Origin: Alphaproteobacteria bacterium
GTDB lineage: Bacteria > Pseudomonadota > Alphaproteobacteria > ATCC43930 > CGMCC-115725
DNA: 13,813 nt
Reading direction: 5' to 3'
Assembly: GCA_005884825.1 (NCBI GenBank)
Contig: VAZT01000204.1
Span: 1 to 13,813, forward strand
This document shows positions 1-6,828 of this stretch, in pieces. Numbering within the stretch: position 1 is the stretch's first letter; each line of letters starts with the position of its first letter. The position numbers and the translations under genes were made by a program. The notes below the pieces were generated by a model. It was not told the DNA's origin. It searched no databases and saw only the letters and a list, made by a program, of their open reading frames with translations.

Positions 1-916
1 CATAGGATGCGATCACGCCGACGATGCCGCGGCGGAAAACCAGCACGCAGAACACGAAAATAATACCTTGGACGACGGTGACCCAGGAGCCGAGCTGGGC
101 CAAGTAATGCTGCATCGCTGTCAGAAAAAACGCGCCGACGACCGGGCCAAGGATCGTGCCGAGCCCGCCGACCAGGGTCATCAATACGACCTCGCCCGAC
201 ATTGTCCACTGGACATCGGTCAGCGAAGCCAGCTGAAAGACCAACGATTTGAGCGAGCCTGCGAGACCGGACAAGCCGGCCGAAAGGATGAAAGCGAGGA
301 GCTTGTAGCGGTCGGCGTCATAGCCGAGCGAGACGGCGCGCGGCTCGTTCTCGCGGATCGCCTTGATGACCTGGCCGAAGGGTGAATGGACGGTTCTGAC
401 GATCACCGCAAAGCCGATCAGAAAGACGGCCAGCACAAAATAGTACATCGTCAGGGTGTCGCCGAGATCGACAACCCCGATGAGCTTCCCGCGCGGCACC
501 GCCTGGATCCCGTCCTCGCCACCGGTAAAGCGCGCCTGCAGGGCAACGAAATAGACCATCTGCGCAAGAGCCAGCGTGATCATCGCGAAATAGATCCCCT
601 GGCGGCGGATCGCCAGCCAGCCGATGCCGGCGCCGAGGAAGGTGGCTGCGGCAGCGCCGGCGAGAATGCCGAGCTCAGGCGGCAACCCCCACACTTTGAC
701 GGTGTGCGCAGTGATGTAGGCGGCGCTGCCGAAGAACGCCGCATGGCCGAACGACAACAGCCCGACATAGCCGATCAGCAGGTTGAAGGCGCAGGCGAAG
801 AGCGCAAAGCAAAGCGCCTCCATGACGAAGACCGGGTAGAGAATGAACGGCGCGACCAGCGCCAATCCGATCAGGACCGCTGCCAGAATCCGGTTCCACC
901 TGCCGATTTCGGCCAT
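1..916 (-). CDS. livM: Branched-chain amino acid ABC transporter permease LivM (3' end beyond window)
   Basis: Inner-membrane permease subunit of a Liv/HAAT-type ABC importer; it should pair with LivH to form the channel for branched-chain or related amino acids. Reading the minus strand from ATG at 916 gives an open frame of about 305 codons to the window edge, with no stop. It starts MAEIGRWNRILAAVLIGLAL and contains many hydrophobic segments, the family-typical stretch LLIGYVGLLSFGHAAFFGSAAY cut here as LLIGYVGLLSFGHAAFFG, and a cytoplasmic-loop motif AIRENEPRAVSLGYD that contacts the ATPase. A downstream GPVVGAFFLTAMQHY segment is also typical. LivM proteins are usually about 320-350 residues, so only the C-terminal end is missing. 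The ATG lies one base after the livH stop (TGAGATG), so translation is probably coupled. No ATPase (LivF/LivG) or binding protein is visible; they would lie off the left edge or elsewhere. Confidence 0.93.
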   Translation of the reverse strand, partial: MAEIGRWNRILAAVLIGLALVAPFILYPVFVMEALCFALFACAFNLLIGYVGLLSFGHAAFFGSAAYITAHTVKVWGLPPELGILAGAAAATFLGAGIGWLAIRRQGIYFAMITLALAQMVYFVALQARFTGGEDGIQAVPRGKLIGVVDLGDTLTMYYFVLAVFLIGFAVIVRTVHSPFGQVIKAIRENEPRAVSLGYDADRYKLLAFILSAGLSGLAGSLKSLVFQLASLTDVQWTMSGEVVLMTLVGGLGTILGPVVGAFFLTAMQHYLAQLGSWVTVVQGIIFVFCVLVFRRGIVGVIASY

Positions 917-917
917 C

Positions 918-1814
918 TCAGCGGGCCCGCCCAAAAAAGCCGGCCGGCTTGACAAGCAATACCAGGGCCATGACGACAAAGATCACGGTGCTCGACGCCT
1001 CCGGGTAGAACACCTTCGTCAGCCCCTCGACCAGCCCCAGGGCGAAGCCGCCGACGATCGCGCCGAGGATCGAGCCCATGCCGCCGATCACGACGACCGC
1101 GAAGACGGTGATGATGATGTTCGACCCCATCAATGGGCTGACCTGGTAGATCGGCGCCGCCATGACGCCGGCGAGCGCCGCCAGTGCGACACCGGCCCCG
1201 TAGGTCAATGTGATCATCCGCGGCACGTTGATGCCGAACGCCTGAACCAGGACCGGGTTCTCGGTGGCTGCCCGCAGATACGCGCCGAGCCGGGTGCGCT
1301 CGATCGTGAACCAGGTGGCGAGGCACACGGCGGCGGAGGCAACGATGACCCAGGCCCGATAGTTCGGCAGAAACATGAAGCCGAGATTGCGCCCGCCCTG
1401 CAGCTCGGGGGGGATCGCATAGGGCTGCCCTGAGGAACCGAATTGCTGGCGGAACACCCCTTCGATGATCAGCGCCAGGCCAAAGGTCAATAGAAGCCCG
1501 TAGAGGTGGTCTAGACCATAGATGTGGCGCAGCAGAAGGCGCTCGATCGCCATCCCGACGGCGCCGACGATGATCGGCGCCAGGATCAGCGCCGGCCAAT
1601 AACCAAGCCCCAATGCGTTCAGCAGAAACCACGCGCAAAAAGCGCCCAACATGTATTGCGCGCCATGCGCGAAGTTGATGATGTTGAGGAGCCCGAAGAT
1701 GACCGCCAGCCCAAGGCTCAGCATCGCATAAAAAGCGCCGTTGATCAGCCCGACGAGAAGCTGCGCGAACATGGCCGGCGCCGGCGGGACCGTCAGGTGG
1801 ATCCAGTCGAGCAT
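918..1814 (-). CDS. livH: Branched-chain amino acid ABC transporter permease LivH
   Basis: Membrane permease partner of LivM in a branched-chain amino acid ABC importer. From ATG at 1814 it is 298 residues, the usual LivH length. Visible hallmarks are an N-terminal hydrophobic block (QLLVGLINGAFYAMLSLGLA), the typical NIINFAHGAQYMLGAF segment, the ATPase-contact loop RAATENPVLVQAFGINVPRM, and the C-terminal GGMGSILGAIVGGFALGLVEG block. The frame stays open upstream to 1928, but that extension overlaps the preceding peptidase gene and is proline-rich and unlike the family. I therefore place the start at 1814, seven bases after the peptidase stop. A GGAG within the end of the peptidase gene lies well upstream and is a weak ribosome-binding candidate, so coupling to the upstream gene is likely. 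The gene reads as complete. Confidence 0.93.
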   Translation of the reverse strand: MLDWIHLTVPPAPAMFAQLLVGLINGAFYAMLSLGLAVIFGLLNIINFAHGAQYMLGAFCAWFLLNALGLGYWPALILAPIIVGAVGMAIERLLLRHIYGLDHLYGLLLTFGLALIIEGVFRQQFGSSGQPYAIPPELQGGRNLGFMFLPNYRAWVIVASAAVCLATWFTIERTRLGAYLRAATENPVLVQAFGINVPRMITLTYGAGVALAALAGVMAAPIYQVSPLMGSNIIITVFAVVVIGGMGSILGAIVGGFALGLVEGLTKVFYPEASSTVIFVVMALVLLVKPAGFFGRAR

Positions 1815-1821
1815 TTTGGGT

Positions 1822-3327
1822 TCATTGCGAGGGGGCGCTCGGTTCTCCGGCGCCGTAGAGCTCGGCGGCGTCACCGGCGAGCAAGGATCGCGATGCCGGC
1901 CGCATATAGACCATATGGCCCCCGTCATAGACCCGGAGCTGAATTGCCGACCGCGTCGCGGCGGGGATTTCCAGCTGGTCGACGAGCCAGCGCGAGCTGA
2001 GATATGGCGTCACCAAATCGTAACGCCCATTGACGATCAAAATCTTCGTCGCCGGATGCTCGAGCAGCGCCGCCTCGAGCGACGACAGCGCCAGGCCCTC
2101 GGTGCCGTGCTGGCGTTCGCCTTGCCAGTTCCATTGCTGCGAGACGTCGTGGGGCAGCACGCGGTAGGGCTGATCGGTATGGACCCCGAGCACCTCGGCG
2201 AGATAGGCATTGAACGCCGTGCCATAGGCGGCGACGGCGGGCTGCAGCACCGGGTCACCGGCAGCTCCGCCCCCCTCACCGCCCTCCGGACCGGCTGGCG
2301 CGACGATCATGCTGTCGTAAAGGCTGACCCTTTCGCCGTGATTACGCCGGATCTCGCGCGCGAAGATGTGGCGCGGGATCCGACCGCGGTAGCGGCGCAC
2401 GATATCCTCCGGAACCCCGGCGATCCGGGCGACGCGGGCGATCAAAGGATCGCCGGCGGAAGGCTGCCCCTTCAAAGCGGCCAGACCCACCAGATAGTCC
2501 GAGAGGGCGAAGCGCTCGGATTCCGCTACGCCGGCGCCGGCAGAAGCCGCGTCGTAGGCTGCGGCAGTGGCGGCGTATGAGGGCAGGACAAAGGCGGCGG
2601 CGAGAAGGTCGCGTTCGGTCTGATGCAAGGCAGAGAGGTCGAGCGCCGGAGAGACGAGGACGAGGCCCTTGACGATCACGTCGAAATCGTGCGGCAGGGT
2701 TTGCGCCATCGCCGCTGCCCGAAACCCGCCATAGCTCTCGCCGACCAGCCAGACCGGCGATGTCCAACGCTGATGCCGGGCCAGCCACAGGCGGATCACC
2801 GAGCCCAGGGAGGCAATATCGGCGCGCACATCCCAGAACGGCTTGTCCGGATTTTCCTCCTTGCCCTTGCCGCGGCTGAAACCGGTGCCGACCGGGTCGA
2901 CAAAGACGAGATCGGTAAAGCCCAGCCATGTGGCCGGATTGTCGATCAGATGCACCGGCGGGATCGGCACCGCACCGCTTTCCGGCGTCTGCAGGATCTG
3001 CGGGCCGAGCGCGCCGAGATGCAGAAAGACCGAGGCCGCACCGGGACCGCCATTGAAGACGAAGCTGACCGGCCTGGCGCTGCCATTCTCGCCATCCGTA
3101 AGATAGCTGACCGTGAAGATCGATGCGGTGGTGTTGCCCTTGCCGTCGGTCACCGGCAACGTCTCGGCGACCGCCTCGTAGTCGAGCCGGTGCTCGTTCA
3201 GCCCCATCGTATGATGGGTCGCCACCCGCGCCGGCAGCTCGCCATTCGGCTTCTCGTCCGCCCGCGCGCAGGGTGTTCCGCCGGTGGCCAACAGCAATAG
3301 GAATACGGCCGCCAAAGCTTTCGGCAT
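1822..3327 (-). CDS. Secreted serine carboxypeptidase, peptidase family S10
   Basis: Predicted exported serine carboxypeptidase that would remove C-terminal residues from peptides in the periplasm or outside the cell. The chosen start (ATG 3327) gives 501 residues beginning MPKALAAVFLLLLATGG, a signal peptide with a likely cleavage after ARA at residues 21-23. The upstream in-frame extension to 3429 lacks this logic. Family S10 signatures are all present: the oxyanion segment NGGPG at 92-96, the nucleophile motif GESYGG with Ser198, the Asp in NGRYDLVTPY (Asp437), and the His in DGGHMVY (His471). Length suits the bacterial S10 group. It is the first gene of a tight unit with livH and livM, pointing to peptide breakdown feeding amino acid uptake. 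It is transcribed divergently from the broken dehydrogenase, with 127 bp between the two starts. A glycine/alanine-rich insert near 344-357 (EGGEGGGAAG) is a likely flexible loop. The exact substrate cannot be read from sequence. Confidence 0.92.
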   Translation of the reverse strand: MPKALAAVFLLLLATGGTPCARADEKPNGELPARVATHHTMGLNEHRLDYEAVAETLPVTDGKGNTTASIFTVSYLTDGENGSARPVSFVFNGGPGAASVFLHLGALGPQILQTPESGAVPIPPVHLIDNPATWLGFTDLVFVDPVGTGFSRGKGKEENPDKPFWDVRADIASLGSVIRLWLARHQRWTSPVWLVGESYGGFRAAAMAQTLPHDFDVIVKGLVLVSPALDLSALHQTERDLLAAAFVLPSYAATAAAYDAASAGAGVAESERFALSDYLVGLAALKGQPSAGDPLIARVARIAGVPEDIVRRYRGRIPRHIFAREIRRNHGERVSLYDSMIVAPAGPEGGEGGGAAGDPVLQPAVAAYGTAFNAYLAEVLGVHTDQPYRVLPHDVSQQWNWQGERQHGTEGLALSSLEAALLEHPATKILIVNGRYDLVTPYLSSRWLVDQLEIPAATRSAIQLRVYDGGHMVYMRPASRSLLAGDAAELYGAGEPSAPSQ

Positions 3328-3454
3328 CGAGCGCCTCGAATTTTCGCCCGGACCGGGTCCCGGCAGAAGCTCGACAGGTGAGAGCGAACTATGTCGATTC
3401 TGTGGGATCAGGGCGGTAAGCTCCAGCATTATCGAATTTCTGGGGAGGGTTCAC

Positions 3455-4122
3455 ATGCCGAGTTCCGCTCGCGTTGCGCTGATTACCGGCTGCGGCAAGC
3501 CGGTCGGCATCGGCAACTCGACGGCCCGCGCGCTCGCCGCGGTCGGTGTGACCGTCGTTGTCTCCGATGTCGTGCAGACCGGTGTCGCCAACGAACACAA
3601 TGCCGAATGCGACATGGACAGCTCCTGGCAGGGTGTCGACAGCCTAGTCGAGGACCTCGTGCGCAGCGGCAGAACCGCCTCCTCCACCCTCGGCGACGTC
3701 AGCCTCGAGGCGGATGCCGGGCGCATGGTCGAGGAGGTGCTGGGGCGCTACGGTCGGCTGGACATCCTCGTCAACAATGCCGGCGCGCCGCAGGGCGCCG
3801 ACCGCAACGAGATCGAGGATGTGCCGGTCGAGGCCTGGGACCGGACCATGGGCGTCAACGCCCGCGGCGCGTTCCTGATGTCGCGCGCCGCCGTGCCGGC
3901 GATGCGCAAGGCCGGCTGGGGCCGAATCGTCAGCGGGCGATCAGCACGAACCGGCGCGAATACGGCGACGATCTCGAGATCGGCTTTGCCGAGCGCGCCA
4001 AGGCGATCCCGATCGGCCGTTTCGGGACGCCCGACGAGGTCGCGGCGATGATCGCGTTTCTTGCGTCCGACCAAGCTGCGTTCGTGACCGGCCAGGCAAT
4101 CGGCGTCGACGGAGGGTGGTGA
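3455..4122 (+). pseudogene. Short-chain dehydrogenase/reductase broken by an out-of-frame internal deletion
   Basis: Remnant of an NAD(P)-dependent SDR oxidoreductase. ATG 3455 follows a good GGGGAGG ribosome site. Residues 1-160 are a normal SDR N-terminal half: a glycine-rich cofactor motif TGCGKPVGIG (11-20), GDV (80-82), NNAG (107-110), the structural Asn in MGVNARGAF (Asn135) and the start of the GRIV strand (157-159). The first frame then continues as meaningless Arg/Ser-rich sequence to a stop at 4051. The expected SDR C-terminus (ERAKAIPIGRFGTPDEVAAM, then FVTGQAIGVDGGW) appears in a different frame from about 3937 to the TGA at 4120-4122. The piece missing at about 3934-3937 is the segment that carries the active-site Ser and YxxxK, roughly 45 residues by comparison with the family. 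Neither frame alone can give an active SDR. Sequence on both sides looks undamaged, so the lesion is recent or is an assembly error. Confidence 0.88.
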
Positions 4123-4140
4123 GGGGGCGCCATAGGCCGG

Positions 4141-4545
4141 ATGATCAAACCGATGCTCCTGCTAGCCGTAACAGCACTTCTGACTGCCTGTGTCAGTCCC
4201 GACGATCTCCGGGCAGCCCCCGAAGATACCTGGACCTGGCAGGTAAACCAGAATTATCAGCGATTTGCGCACTGCCTGACCGAGGCGCTGAACAGTGCGC
4301 CGGTGCACTCCTGGTTTTACCAGGCGCCACGCCCGATAACGAGTTTCGACGAGCAGTGGCAGAGACGTCGGGTAATCCTGAAGTCGATCGATCCCTTGGG
4401 CGTCGAACAGGTCCACATCGAAGTCGACGGCATCGACGCACACGACACGCGCATCATCGCCGGCGCGAAAAACCTGGAAGCATTCGGCGGTGGTGCGCCA
4501 ATGATCTATGTCAGAGCCTATGTCGATGTCTGCGCGCGAGCGTGA
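4141..4545 (+). CDS. Small predicted lipoprotein of unknown function
   Basis: A 134-residue protein with a textbook lipoprotein signal: positively charged start MIKP, hydrophobic stretch, then lipobox LTAC with the modified Cys at residue 17. The mature part is about 118 residues and soluble, with two further cysteines (residues 44 and 132) that could form a disulfide. It is rich in Trp, Gln and aromatic residues near its start (TWTWQVNQNYQRF). I recognise no family. It begins 18 bp after the broken dehydrogenase and ends 27 bp before the enoyl reductase, on the same strand, so it may be co-transcribed with that group. The ribosome site is poor: a GGGGG run lies upstream at unusual spacing. 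It would be anchored in the inner or outer membrane facing the periplasm; residue +2 is Val, which is not an obvious inner-membrane retention signal. Confidence 0.78.
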   Translation: MIKPMLLLAVTALLTACVSPDDLRAAPEDTWTWQVNQNYQRFAHCLTEALNSAPVHSWFYQAPRPITSFDEQWQRRRVILKSIDPLGVEQVHIEVDGIDAHDTRIIAGAKNLEAFGGGAPMIYVRAYVDVCARA

Positions 4546-4572
4546 CGAAAACCACGGAATGGGGAGTGTCGA

Positions 4573-5565
4573 ATGAAGAAGATCGAGATCATCGCTTATG
4601 GCGCCCCGGAAGAGGTCGCACATTGCATCGACGCACCGGCTCTCGGAGACCCCGGCCCGGGTGAGGTCGTCTTCGACGTGCTCGCTTTTCCGATCAACCC
4701 GGCGGACATCTCGTTCTGCCGCGGCAGTTACCGGCTGCGCCCGCCCTTGCCGGCGACACCCGGCGCCGAAGGCCTCGGGCGGGTCATTGCCGTCGGTGCC
4801 GATGTCACGCACGTGAAACCCGGCGACCTGGTGATCAATATGCAGCGCGAGAATTGGGCGCAACGCCGCCGCGTCAAGGCCGAGGACGCGGTGCCGATCC
4901 CGCCGGGTCTGGATTTGGCGCAGGCGGCGATGCTGCGCATCAATCCGCCGACCGCGCTGTTGCTTCTGGAGGATCACGCCGCGCTGAAGCCGGGGGATTG
5001 GGTGATCCAGAACGTCGCCAATTCCGCGGTCGGGCGGCATGTGATCGTGCTGGCCAAGGCGCGCGGCGTGCGCACGGTCAATGTCGTGCGCCGCGACGAC
5101 GTCACCGGAAAGCTGCGCGATCTCGGTGCGGATGTCGTCGTGAAAGACGGCCCCGATCTGGCCGAGCGCGCGCGGGCTGCGACCGCCGGAGCGCCGATCC
5201 GGCTCGGCATCGACGCCGTCTCCGGGGAGGCCTGCAAGCGGATCGGCGACTGCGTCGCCGATGGCGGTGTCGTCGTCAGCTACGGGTCGATGTCGGGCCA
5301 GGACCCGGTCATGAGCCGGGCGGCGGTCAATATGCGCGGGGTCAATTTGACCGGGTTCAATCTCGGCCGCGGCCTCGCCAAGCGCACACAGGAGCAGGTG
5401 CGCGGGATCTATGCCGACCTCGCGGCCAAGCTCCGGGACGGCCTGCTCAAGGCGCCGATCGACGCGTTCTACCCCATCGAGGAAATCCGATCGGCATTAA
5501 TCCGCGCGCAGCAAGGCGGACGGCACGGCAAGGTGCTCGTGCTGCCCAATGGGCCGCTGCAATGA
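4573..5565 (+). CDS. MDR-family NADPH-dependent enoyl-CoA/ACP reductase, MECR-like
   Basis: A 330-residue medium-chain dehydrogenase/reductase most like the mitochondrial-type trans-2-enoyl reductase (MECR/ETR) branch, which reduces trans-2-enoyl thioesters with NADPH. The N-terminal GroES-like domain holds INPADISFCRGSYRL; Tyr53 aligns by motif with the catalytic Tyr of MECR enzymes. It also holds the conserved GAEGLGRVIAVG (64-75). The Rossmann domain opens with QNVANSAVGRHVIVLAKA (146-163), followed by VNVVRRDD, both very MECR-like, and ends with the GKVLVLP strand. I see no zinc-binding Cys/His cluster, as expected for this branch. ATG 4573 follows GGGGAG at a good distance. The stop overlaps the next start by 4 bp (ATGA), so it is translationally coupled to the methyltransferase. 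A quinone oxidoreductase role is the main alternative. Confidence 0.85.
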   Translation: MKKIEIIAYGAPEEVAHCIDAPALGDPGPGEVVFDVLAFPINPADISFCRGSYRLRPPLPATPGAEGLGRVIAVGADVTHVKPGDLVINMQRENWAQRRRVKAEDAVPIPPGLDLAQAAMLRINPPTALLLLEDHAALKPGDWVIQNVANSAVGRHVIVLAKARGVRTVNVVRRDDVTGKLRDLGADVVVKDGPDLAERARAATAGAPIRLGIDAVSGEACKRIGDCVADGGVVVSYGSMSGQDPVMSRAAVNMRGVNLTGFNLGRGLAKRTQEQVRGIYADLAAKLRDGLLKAPIDAFYPIEEIRSALIRAQQGGRHGKVLVLPNGPLQ

Positions 5566-6344
5566 CCGGCGCCAGCCACCAAGGCCTGATCCTGGACCAG
5601 TTCACGCGCCAGGCGGCATTGTTCAGCACGGCCGCCCCGATCACCAACGCGGACGCGTTGCATATGATCGTCGAGGCTGCTCGGCCGGGACCGGACGATG
5701 CGGTTCTCGATGTGGCCTGCGGCGGCGGCATCGTCGTGTGCGCCTTCGCCCCGCATGTGCGCCGGGCGACCGGCATCGACGTGACCCCGGCAATGCTCGA
5801 ACAGGCGCAGAAGCTGGCGGCGGATAAGGGCTTGGCGAATGTTGATTGGCGCCAAGGAGACGTAAATTCGCTGCCGTTCGAAGACGGCAGCTTTACGATC
5901 GTGGTCACGCGCTTCTCGATGCACCATTTCTCCGACCCGGCGGCCGTCTTGCGGGAAATGACACGGGTCTGCGCGCCGGGGGGACACTTGGTCGTCGTCG
6001 ATATGTATGCCTCGCAGGATCCTGCCAAAGCGGCGGAGTTCAACCGGTTGGAGCGTCTGCGCGACCCCTCCCATATGCGTTCGCTGACCCTGGCTGAGCT
6101 GAAAGGCCTGTTTGGCGCGGCCGGACTGCCGGAGCCGAAGGCGAGCTTTTACGAATTGCGCGACGAGGTGCGCAATCTGCTCGCCCGCTCGTTCCCCGAG
6201 CCGGGCGACGACGCCAAGATCATCGAGCTGTTCAAGGCTTCCGCCATAGATGATCGGCTTGGGGTGCCGGTCCGTATCGAGGGCGATCGGATCCACTACG
6301 CTTATCCGGTCGCGATCCTCGCCGCGCAACGCCCTCCGCAATGA
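5562..6344 (+). CDS. Class I SAM-dependent methyltransferase (UbiE/Methyltransf_11-like)
   Basis: A 260-residue methyltransferase of the Rossmann-fold class I. ATG 5562 overlaps the enoyl reductase stop by 4 bp. The frame is open far upstream, but that extension only shadows the upstream gene. Motif I is VLDVACGGG (48-56), the ribose-binding acidic residue is in GIDVTPAMLEQA (about Asp73), motif II is GDVNSLPFEDGSF (99-111), and the post-motif stretch RFSMHHFSDP (117-126) resembles UbiE/COQ5-like enzymes. A second strand motif, APGGHLVVVDM, follows. The C-terminal 100 residues are typical of the group that methylates small molecules such as quinones, lipids or metabolites. The acceptor cannot be deduced. 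Its position between an enoyl reductase and a thioesterase suggests a substrate carried as an acyl thioester or released from one. Complete and intact. Confidence 0.87.
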   Translation: MTGASHQGLILDQFTRQAALFSTAAPITNADALHMIVEAARPGPDDAVLDVACGGGIVVCAFAPHVRRATGIDVTPAMLEQAQKLAADKGLANVDWRQGDVNSLPFEDGSFTIVVTRFSMHHFSDPAAVLREMTRVCAPGGHLVVVDMYASQDPAKAAEFNRLERLRDPSHMRSLTLAELKGLFGAAGLPEPKASFYELRDEVRNLLARSFPEPGDDAKIIELFKASAIDDRLGVPVRIEGDRIHYAYPVAILAAQRPPQ

Positions 6345-6820
6345 GCATCCCGGGGCCGTTCGGGCGTTACGAAAGCGAGGTCCTGCCCGAGTGGATCGAC
6401 GCCAACGACCACATGAACCTCGCCTATTACACGGTGCTGTTCGACTACGCGACCGATGCGCTGTTCGACGCGATCGGCATCGGGCGTCAGTACAAGGACA
6501 GCACCGGCAATGGCACCTTCGTCGTCGAGACGCACAATTTGTACGAGCGCGAGTTGCTGCTCGGTGATCGCGTGCGCGTCAGCACGCAGATCCTCGGCAT
6601 GGACGGCAAGCGTCTCCATCTGGCGCATGAGATGTTCATGGTCGCGAGCGGGCAGCGCGCCGCGACGCAGGAATTGATGTACCTGCACGTCAACCTTAGG
6701 GCGCGCCGCGTCGTGCCGTTTCCGGACGGGATCCGGGAGCGCGTCGCCGCCGCAGCGGCGGCCCACGCCGGTCTTCCGCGCCCCGACTGGGCCGGTCGCC
6801 GCATCGCGATGCCCGGCTGA
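6341..6820 (+). CDS. Hot-dog fold acyl-CoA thioesterase (4HBT family)
   Basis: A 159-residue single hot-dog domain protein, the expected size for a 4HBT-type thioesterase that hydrolyses acyl-CoA or acyl-carrier thioesters in the cytoplasm. The active-site region EWIDANDHMNLAYYTVLF (17-34) matches the D-x-x-x-H-x-N pattern of the family and resembles the EWIDYNGHMN motif of thioesterases linked to carnitine and betaine metabolism. A later strand, LHLAHEMFMVASGQRAAT, fits the second half of the domain. ATG 6341 overlaps the methyltransferase stop by 4 bp, so the three genes form one translationally coupled set. It ends only 8 bp before the stop of convergent rmuC, with no recognisable terminator between them. 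Substrate specificity is not readable. Confidence 0.86.
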   Translation: MSIPGPFGRYESEVLPEWIDANDHMNLAYYTVLFDYATDALFDAIGIGRQYKDSTGNGTFVVETHNLYERELLLGDRVRVSTQILGMDGKRLHLAHEMFMVASGQRAATQELMYLHVNLRARRVVPFPDGIRERVAAAAAAHAGLPRPDWAGRRIAMPG

Positions 6821-6828
6821 AGTGCCAC

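Noticed and set aside
871..1638. Long minus-strand frame overlapping livH and livM
   Set aside because: Arg- and Pro-rich, no family features, and lies wholly over livH and the livM start in another frame.
1741..2580. Long plus-strand frame antisense to the S10 peptidase
   Set aside because: Typical GC-rich shadow of a real gene; no motifs, no ribosome site, and the peptidase on the other strand has all its catalytic residues.
3350..3360. GGACCGGGTCC palindrome between the S10 peptidase and the dehydrogenase as an operator
   Set aside because: Short GC-only palindromes are expected by chance at this base composition, and there is no second copy or adjacent promoter.
4162..5040. 292-codon minus-strand frame opposite the lipoprotein and enoyl reductase
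   Set aside because: It has no recognisable domain and spans two well-supported genes plus their spacer.
4854..5561. Upstream extension of the methyltransferase frame
   Set aside because: It lies inside the enoyl reductase in another frame and is low-complexity; the ATGA overlap start at 5562 fits the family.
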